From: Amycolatopsis sp. DSM 110486 | GTDB lineage: Bacteria; Actinomycetota; Actinomycetes; Mycobacteriales; Pseudonocardiaceae | Length of the DNA stretch: 64,000 nt | Direction of reading: 5' to 3' | Assembly: GCF_019468465.1 (NCBI RefSeq) | Contig: NZ_CP080519.1 | Span: 3,239,001-3,303,000 of the forward strand | In this document: positions 34,601 through 43,600 of the stretch, piece by piece | Layout of the letters: each line of letters starts with the position of its first letter | How positions within the stretch are numbered: the first letter of the stretch is position 1 | Made by a program: the position numbers and the translations under genes | The notes under the pieces: model-generated | What the model saw: the letters and a program-made list of their open reading frames with translations, nothing else | Databases searched by the model: none | What the model was told of the DNA's origin: nothing

Positions 34601-37600
34601 CGACGTGAGGTCCAGCGGCACGGTGAACTCGCGCACCCAGGTGCCGGGTGACGTCTCGAAGCGGCGCACGTCGTAGCGGACGTGGGTGGCCGTGCCCTGG
34701 AGCTGGCCGTGCTTGAGGCCGTCTCCGGAGAACTGCTGCGCGATCGCCTTTTTCGGGTCGAACCGCTCGGCCACCAGCCGTGACGATGGCGCCGTGTCGC
34801 GGCGGTTGCCCCAGTTCTTCGGGCCCGGCAGGTCCTTCGGCGACTGGCCTGGGTTCGGCCGGTTGTTGTCGCTGTGCGGTTTCGGCGGCGCGTCTGTCGG
34901 CGTGTGGCGGCTGTCGAGGGCATGCCGCGTGAAGTCCTGGAAGTTGCGCAGGTGGTCGATCGGGTACCCGCCGCGGGAGGCGTTCTCGATCTGCTGCTCG
35001 ACGTGGTGATCGATTGCGCGCAGATCGGCGTTCGAAATCGAACGCCAGCCACGCGCCGACGGGTCGGCCGGCAGCGTGAGCGCCTTCGCGGTCAGCGCGG
35101 CCGTGCGGTTCTGCTCCAGCGTGGCCAGCCGGTTTTCCAGCTGCGTGCGGCGGGTCGCGTTGCGGGTGGTGGCGAGCCCGTCGCGCGCCGCCTGCACGCG
35201 GACGTCGTAGTCGCCGGGGCGCGAGAGGTCGATCAGCTTGTCGATCACGGCCGAACGGCCAGGGTCGTCGGAGTAGACGGACTTCAGGTTCCGCAGGCCG
35301 TCGCTGTTGATGCCGTACAGCGACGCTTCGAACGCGTCGAGCGCGCCGTCGGTGTCGGTGTCGGCGAGGTTCCCGGGCAGGTCGACGTCGCGGCCGGGCA
35401 CGTGTTCGGCTGCGCGGTCGTGCACCGCGGTGCCGGGCTGGATGAACGGCCGGTTCACCGGGTCACGCCTGGGCGCGCTGGTCGAGGGCTCGTTCTGTGG
35501 GCTGGGGGCGCCGCGCAGGTCGCGGCTGAAGTCCAGGAAGCGTTGCAGGTGCTCGGTCGGGTGCCCGCCTGCCTGCGCGTCGCGGATCTGGGTCTCGACG
35601 TGCTGCTCGACGTCGGCCAGGTCCTGCGGCGTGAACGAAGCCCAGCCCCGCGCCGACGGATCGGCCGGCAGGCTCAGCGCGTTCACTGTCAGCACCGCCA
35701 CGCGGTCGCGACGCAGCTGGTCGGCGCGGTCGCGGTGGTGCTGAGCCTCCTGGTCGAGCCGGCGCGCCTCGGCCTCGCGGTTGTCCTGGTCGCGGCGCGC
35801 CGAGGCGAACTTGAGCGCCTTGGGAAGGAGGTCGGACTTCGACGTGAGCGCCTCCCGGTTGCGCCGCGCGTCGTCCAGCATCTGCTCGACGTCGGCGAGC
35901 CGGCGCTGGAAGCCACCCGGACTGCGGGTGATGCGGGCGAAGTCGTCCATCCGCCGGATCAGGGGCAGGCGGTCCGGGTCGTTCGAGTACTTGGCCGACA
36001 GCTCGGCGAGGCCCGCGCGGTCCATCCCGTACAGCGACGCTTCGAAGGACTTCACCGAACCTTCGACGACCGGGTCGAAGCCGCCGGGGACGCGCAGGTC
36101 GCGGTCGGCTGCCGTCGTGCTGTCCTGCTGCTGGGTCAGGGCCGAGGGGCCGGGGCGCATGAACGGCTGCGTCTCGGGGTCGTGTTCCAGCGAGCGGGCC
36201 GGAGGCGGCGGGGTCGGCTGGTTCTCGGGCTGTGCGTGCGGTTCCGGCTGCGTGTCCTGGTGAGTGTCTGTGTCCTGGTTCGGGTCCGGCTCGGGAGTGA
36301 CGTCTCCCGTGTTGCCCGTGCGGACGTTGTTGACGTTCTCCCACAACGAGTCCAGGTGTTCCGTCGGGTACCCGCCGGCGCGCGCGTTGAGGATCAGGTC
36401 GCCGACGTGGTCCTCGATCGCCTGCAGGTCGTCGGGGTGGAACGCGTTCCACTCGTTCGACGTCAGGTCCGGCGGCAGTCCCAGCGCGTGGACGGTCAGG
36501 GCCTCGAGCCGCAGGTCCTGGGCCTGGGCGAGTCGTGACTGGGCGTCGTCGAGGAAGCCCTGCAGCAGGTTCCGCATCTCGGGGCTGGGGTTGCCCTGCA
36601 GGTCGCGCGTCCACTGGTCGACTTCCGTGCGCAGGTCCTGCAGGTGCTCGTCTATCCCGACGCCCATGCGCGCCTGGCTGGTGACGTCGATCATCCGCTC
36701 GAGCTGGTCGATCTGCTTCGGATCGGTCTGTGCCGAGACGAGCTCGGTCAGCTGCTCCGGATTGCGGCCGTAGAGTGACGCGGGGAAACCGAGCTCGCGG
36801 TTGCGAGCGTTGCGGCGCATCTGCGCCAGCTCATCGTCGATCTGCTTGATGCGTTCGACGCGGGTCTGCCGCTCCTCGTTGGACTTCTTCCAGTCCTGAT
36901 AGCGCGTGTGCACGTCGGCGGCCTTCTCGACGCGGCCGCTGTAGTCGGGGTGGGTCGCCAGCTTGAGGTTGCGCTGGTAGCGGGCGACGAGGTCCTCGCT
37001 GAGGCGGATGTTCTTCGCGAGGTCGGCGATCTCCTGCGACGCCTCCGTCGAGCCGAAGAAGCTGCGCAGCTGACGGCCGGCCGAGTTCCACGTCGAGTTC
37101 GCCTGCCGGAACGCGTCGAGGTCTTCCTCCGCTTTGCGCACCTCGTCGGCGAAGGAATCCAGGCCACCGCGGCGGACCTGCCGCACGGCCTCGCGCATGT
37201 CCGGCTCCTGCTGCACGCGGGTGTGCAGCGATTTGAGCGCGGAGGCGTCGAAGCCGGCCTTCTCGGCGGCGTCGATCTTGCGCGTGAGGTGGTTGTCGAG
37301 GCGGTCGAGGGTGTCGGCGCTGAGGTGTTCGAGGCCGTCGGCGTTCTCGCCGGCGACGTGGTTGTCGAGCAGGTTCAGCACTTCGAGGGCGCGCTGGTCG
37401 TCGGTGAGCGCTTCGATGCGTTCGGTGTAATCGGTGCTGAGCGTCTGGTAGGCGGTGATGTCGGCGTTGAGCCGCTGCTGCGCGGCCTGCTCGCGGGGGC
37501 TCTGGAACCGTTGCGGGGTCCAGGACCGCTGGCCCTTCGCGGTCTTGAGCTGCTGGTCGAAGCCGTTGCGCTTGTCGGTGAGCTCGCGGATCAACGCGTC

Positions 37601-40600
37601 CGGGCCGCCGGGGTGCGCGACCGCGTGTTTGAGGCGCAACATCCGTTGTGCACCGGCGAACAGCGCGGGATCCTGGCGGCCGGACACGTCCGCGGCGACG
37701 TCGGTGAGCTGGTCGACGTTCATGCCCTCGAGCACGGCGTTGAACCCGTCGCGCAGGTCCTTGCGGGTCGGCTCGCCAAGCGCCGAGTAACGGCCGTTCT
37801 GCGACCCGATCTCCACGCGCGGGCCGCTCGCCGGACCGTGGTCGGTGCGGGTGCCGCCGGAATCGACGACGAGGTGCACGCCGAGCGCGTGGGCGATCGT
37901 GTCGGGCAGGTGCGAGCCGACGTGGGAATCGTGCCAGGACTGGTTTTCCAGGCCCTGGGTCACGAGGTCGGCGGAGGTGGGCAGGGTGGCGGTCTCGGTG
38001 ACCTGGTTGGTGAGGTGGTCGAGGAGATCGCGGTCGCCGTGGGTGAGGCCGTCGGGGTCGATCGCCGCGCGCGTGACCTGCCAGTGCTTCGCCGACGGTT
38101 CCGCGAGCTTGTCGGCGAGGTTGCCGCGCCACTGGTCGGTGTGGGCGTCGCCGGTGAGGTTCGGGTCGGTCGGGGCGAGGTCGGGGGCGATCTTCGCGAG
38201 CTGGTCGGTGTCGAGGTGCTGGGCGGCCCAGAGGGAGAGGCCGTCGGGGTTGAGGCCTTCGAAGTCGAAGTTGCCCGGGTTGGCGCGGACGTTCGCGATT
38301 ACGTCATCCACAGTGGACTTGACGTCGGTCTTACTCACGAACGGTGCCCCGTTGCCGACGGGAGCGTGCTGGAACGCGGAGCTGCGCAGGACGGACTCGA
38401 CCAGGCCGACGTTGTCGGTGTTGGGCTGGTGCTGCTGCAACGGCCGCGGGTTGTCGTTCGGGGTGTTCGGTCGAGTGTCGAAGCTGCCCGGGACGACGTG
38501 GTCGTCGGTGTCCTCATCGGACTGGTTCGGGTTCGGCGCTTCCGCGGGGGTGTGGAGGTTGGGCTTGTCCTTTGCAGACTCGCCCGTGTGCTGCGGTGGC
38601 TGGTACGGACGGTTCGGTTTCGCGTCCGGGCTGTCCAGGTGGTGGTCGTGCATCACCGCCTGGTTGGAGATGTCCTCGATCTTGGCCAGGTTGTCGTCGG
38701 TGAGCGATGAGTCGCTCCACGCGTTGCGGCCCATCACACCGGGCTGGTCGGTGCGGTTGAACAGCAGGGTGTTGTTCTTGTAACCCTCGCCCAGCCCGAT
38801 GAAGTGCATGATCTCGTGTGTGAGACCGGCGCTGTTGTCGTTGACGTCCCAGTTGGTCTGGTTCGTCCGCGGAGTTTTCTTGTCCTGCTTCGAATCCACA
38901 GTGGAGTCGTGGACGTTGACCGGCACTCCGCGTGACGGGTCGGCGGTCCAGCTGTCGTCATCCAGGTCGACGTTGTCGTTCGCGCGGGCATCGACGGTGA
39001 CGTGCAGCTGGTCGCCGTTCGGGAGGTGGTAGTGCTGGTTGACGGTGTTGTCCAGGTGGTTCTGGAGGTCCTGCGCGAGCTGGTTGCGTGCGTCCGTCGA
39101 GACGGAGTTCGTCGACGACGTGAGGTCCAGCGGCACGGTGAGCTCGCGCACCCAGTTTCCCGGGGAGGTCTCGAACCGGCGCACGTCGTAGCGGATGTGC
39201 ATCACGGCGCCCTCGAGCTGGCCGTCCTTCAGGCCGTCGCGGTTGCCGGAGAACTGTTGCGCGATCGCCTTCTTCGGGTCGAACCGCTCCAGCACGAGCC
39301 GCGATGACGGCGCGGTGTCGCGTCGGTTGCCCCAGTCCTTCGGACCGGGCAGATCCTTGGGCGACTGCCCCGGGTTCGGCTGGTTGCTGTCGCCGTGCGG
39401 CTTCGGCGGCGCGTCCGAGGGCGAGAACGGCGCCGGCGGGCGGCCGTTGACCATCATGTTCGTGACGGTCTCGAGCAGGTTGTCGAGGTGCTCGGTCGGG
39501 TTCCCGCCGAGCTGCCCGGCGGTGATCTGCTGCGCGACGTGGTTGGCGATCCCCGGCAGGTCCTGGTCGCCGACCTGGCGCCAGCCCCACGACTTCGGGT
39601 CGTTGCCGACGTGCAGCCCGTAGACGGTGAGCACGGCGGCGCGGTTCTGGTTGAGCTGTTCGACCTGCTGGTTGAGGCGGTCGAGGCGCCGGTTGAGGAA
39701 CTCACGCTGCTGGTTGCGCTCCGCCTGGTCGCGGATCATCGAGTCCGTCTTCAGGCTGTTGGGCAGCTGGTCCTTGACGTTCTTGAGGCCCTGCAGGTCT
39801 TTGGTGACGTCGTCGATCGAGGTCTGCAGGTTCTTCAGGTGGCCGTCGAGACCGCCTTCGGAGAGGGCGATCTTGTCGTACTTGAGGATCTTCTGGACCT
39901 CGGGGAGCCGCATGGGGTCGTCGAGGTGGAGGGTGTGGAGCGCGCTGAGGCCCGAGCGGTCCATGCCGTAGAGGGAGGACTCGAAGACTTCGCGTTCGAG
40001 GTCGGGGCCGAGGTCGGCGGGGGTCGGGTCCGGGTTGTTGTCCGGGTTCTGGTCCTGGTCCTGAGTGGAGTCCTCGTCGGCGTTCTGGTTCTGGTCCGTG
40101 TCCGTTGTGGACTTCGGGTCGGGCGTCGGACCGTCGACCGGCTTGATGTCCGGCGTGGACTGCGGGTCCGGGTTCCGGTTGGCCGCGAGTGCTGCCTTTT
40201 CCGCTGCCGCCTTGGCTTTCCCCTCCGTGGTCAACGTCTCCAGGTGCTGCATGTTCTTGAAGATGCGCGCACTGCGGGAGATGCGGGTGCCGTAGTCGGG
40301 GTTCTTGATCAGGTCGATCTTGCGCTGCAGATCCGACAGGTGGTCCTCGGTCTGGCTGATCTCCCGGTCGAGCTGGGCGCGGTAGTCGGCGTTCTCCTTC
40401 GTGTCGAGGTGGTTGAGGAAGCTCCACAGGCCCGTGTCGAGCGCGACGTTCTTCTGGTCCTCGCGCAGGCTTTCCAGGTTGTCGGCGGTCTGCTCGGCGA
40501 GGTTCTCGAAGTGCTGGGTGCCCGTGACCGGGATGTTGTTCACGAGCTGGCGCACGGTCGGCTCGTCCTGCACGCGCTGCTGCAGCGTCTTCAGGTGCGT

Positions 40601-43600
40601 GGTGTCGAAGCCGGCCTTGGTGGCGGCGTCGACTTGCTGGTTGAGGTGCGTGTCGAGCGACTTGAGCTGGTTGGGCCGGAGCCGGGAGAGGTTGTCGGCG
40701 TCGGGGCCGTCGACGTGCTGGTCGAGCAGGTACAGGTTGTCGAGGGTCCGCTTGTCGGCCGCCAGCAGCAGGATGCGGCTCGTGAGCTCCTCTTGCATCT
40801 GCTCGAGGCTGGTGATCAGCTGTTCGCGCTGGTCGCGCGTGTCCTGGTCTTCGCCGAGGAAGCGCTTGGCCAGGGTGTTGCCCTCGGCCTTGAGGTCGCC
40901 GATGCGGGTGGTGACGTCGTTTCGCCTGTCCCGCAACGCCTTCGTGAACTCGTTCGGGCCGCCGGGATAGGCCACGGCCTGCTTGAGGCGCAGGATGCGT
41001 TTGGCGCCGTCGAGGAAGTCTTTGTTGAGGTCGTTGGTCAGGACGTCGGAGTTGCCCTGGACCAGCGCCTGCCGCATGCGCTCGAAGCGCGCGGCGGGGT
41101 CGTTGATGTCGCTGTCGCGCTGGTTCGTCGCGAGGTCCACGACGATGTCGCGCACCTGGTCGGCGTCGAGGTCGCTCAGCGCCGCCTCGAACCCGCGCAC
41201 CATCTCCCGCCGCGTCGGCCCGCCCAGCGCCCCGAACTGCCCGTCCTGGTTGCGAACGCGCACCTCGGGATTGTTCTCACTCCCATAGCGCGACGTATGA
41301 TCCGGCCCGCCCCGCTCCACGATCAACCGCACGTCCAACGCATGCGCCACCGCCTGCGGCAACCGCTTCCCGACGACGGAGTCATGCCACGCCGGCGTCT
41401 GCAACCCCTTGACGACCAGGTCCGCGGACGTCGGCAGCTTGCCGTTCTCGGTGACCTCGGTGGTGATGTGGTCCAGCACCTGACGGTCGCCGTCGGACAG
41501 CTTGCTGCTCACCGCGGTGCGCACATCCTGCCACCGCTTGCCCGACGGCCCGGCCAGGTCTTGAGACACGGCCTTACGCCAGTTGCGAATGTGCGTGGCG
41601 CCGTCGGCGTCTTTCTGCTCCGGCTCCAGATCCGGCGCGACGTCCTTGAGCTGACGGGAGTCGAGGCTCTTGACCGCCCAGTCGCCGAGGCCGTTGGGCT
41701 TGAGCGAGGTGAAGTCGAAGTTGCCGGGGTTCTCGGTGACCTTGGTGATGAGCGAGTCGGTCGCGGTTTTGATGTCGGCTTTGGTGAGGAAGGGTTTCGC
41801 ACTGTCCACTTTGGCGGATTGGAAGTGCGCGCTGCGGAGTGCTGCTTCGACTAGGCCGGTGTCGCGGGTGCTCTGGTCCTTCTTGGCGGGGCCCTGCTTG
41901 CTCGGTGCTTCGGCGGGGGTGTGGCGGTTGCGGCGGGGGGTGGGGTTCGGGTTCTGGTTGGCGGCTGGGTTCTGGTTGGCGTTGGTGTTTGTCTCGGGGT
42001 TGGTGTTGGTCTTGGTGTCCCCGTCCGGCGTGGGGTCGGACTTGATGTCAGTGGCCGAGTCCTGCTTGGGGTCGGCGTTCGTCTCGGTCGCCGGGTCAGC
42101 GTTCGGCTCGGTCTTGACTTCAGTCGCCGAGTCGACAGCGGTCTCGGACTTGGTGTCTGTGGCCAGATCCTGCTTCGGATCGACGTTGATGTCGGTAGCC
42201 GAGTCGGAGCCGGTCTCGGTCTTGATGTCCGGCGCCGGGGCCGGCTCGGTCTTGACGTCGGTGGTCGAGTCGGGATCGACCGCGATTTTCGTCTCCGCAC
42301 TGGGCGAGGGTTCGGTCTTGATGTTCGTCGCCAGGTCGGAGTCGGTGGTGATGGCCGGGGCGGGGGTGGGCTCGGTGTTGAGCGCGGTGGCCGGGGCCGG
42401 CGTTGGGCTGGTGCCGATCTTTGGCGCGGGAGCCGGGGTGGTGTTCGGCTCGGTGTCGGTATCCGTGTCCGGGTTGGAGTCGGATTTCGGATTCGGCGAC
42501 TTCGAGCTGGTGTCGGCCTTGGGGCCGGTGGTGATCGGCTTCGGTGAGGCGGTGTTCGTGGAGGGGGCCGGGGTCGGTGAGGTGTTCAGCGACGTTGGCA
42601 CTGGGGTCGGCGAGACGTTCGGGTTCGTCGCCAGGTTCGGGTTCGGCGAGAAGTTCTCGCTCGACTTGGGAGCCGGCGAGGTGTTCTCGGCCGGAGTCGG
42701 CGAGGGCGAGGTGTTCTGGTTTGGCGCCGGCGTGGGGGTGAGGTTCTGGGGTGCGGGCGTCGGGGAGGTGTTCGGTTGGGCGGCCGGGGTGAGGTTCGGG
42801 CCGTCGGTGCTGGTCTTGGTGTTCGGGTTGGTGGAGATGTTCCCCGGGGTCTGATCGGGTCCCGAAGTCGACCTGACGCCACCGACACTGCCGGCCACCG
42901 GAGGCGGCACCGACTTGGTCGAGGTTGGGTCGGAGGTCGTGTTCGGGGTGGTCTTGGTGTTGCCGGTGGTGTTCGGGTTCGCGTTGGTGTTGGTGCCGGT
43001 GTTGTTGTTCGAACCTGTGTTGGTACCGGAGGTGGTGTTCGAGCCGGCGCCGGTGTTGCTATTCGAACTTGCGTTGGTGCCCGAGGTGGTGTTCGGACCG
43101 GTACCAGTGTTGTTATTCGGACCCGCGTTGGTGTTCGGACCTGCGCCGATGTTGCTGTTCGAACCCACGGTGCCCGAGGTGGTGTTCGGAGCCGTGGCGG
43201 TGTTGGTGTTCGGCCCCGTGGTGGTGCCGGCGGTGTTGTTTGGCCCACTGGTGATGTTGTTGTTCGAACTTGTGTTGCCCGAGGTCGTGTTCGGGCTGGT
43301 GTTGATGTTGCTGTTCGAACTCGCGTTGGTGCCCGAGGTGTTCGGGCCTGTGCCGGTGTTGCTGGTGTTGGGGCTGGTGGTGGTGTTCGGGGCCTGGGTG
43401 GCGTTGCCGTTGGTGGGGGTGTTGGGCGGAGCGCCGGTGTTCTGGTTGCCGCCGAAGCCGGGGAGGCCGGGGTCGTTCTGGGTGGCCGAGTGGTCGCCAG
43501 CGGTGACGGGCGGTGGGGTGGCTGTGTTGCCGGTGTCGGAGTTCACGCCGCCCGGGACCGAGGGCGGTGGGACCGGGCTGCCGGTGTTGACTGAGTTCGG

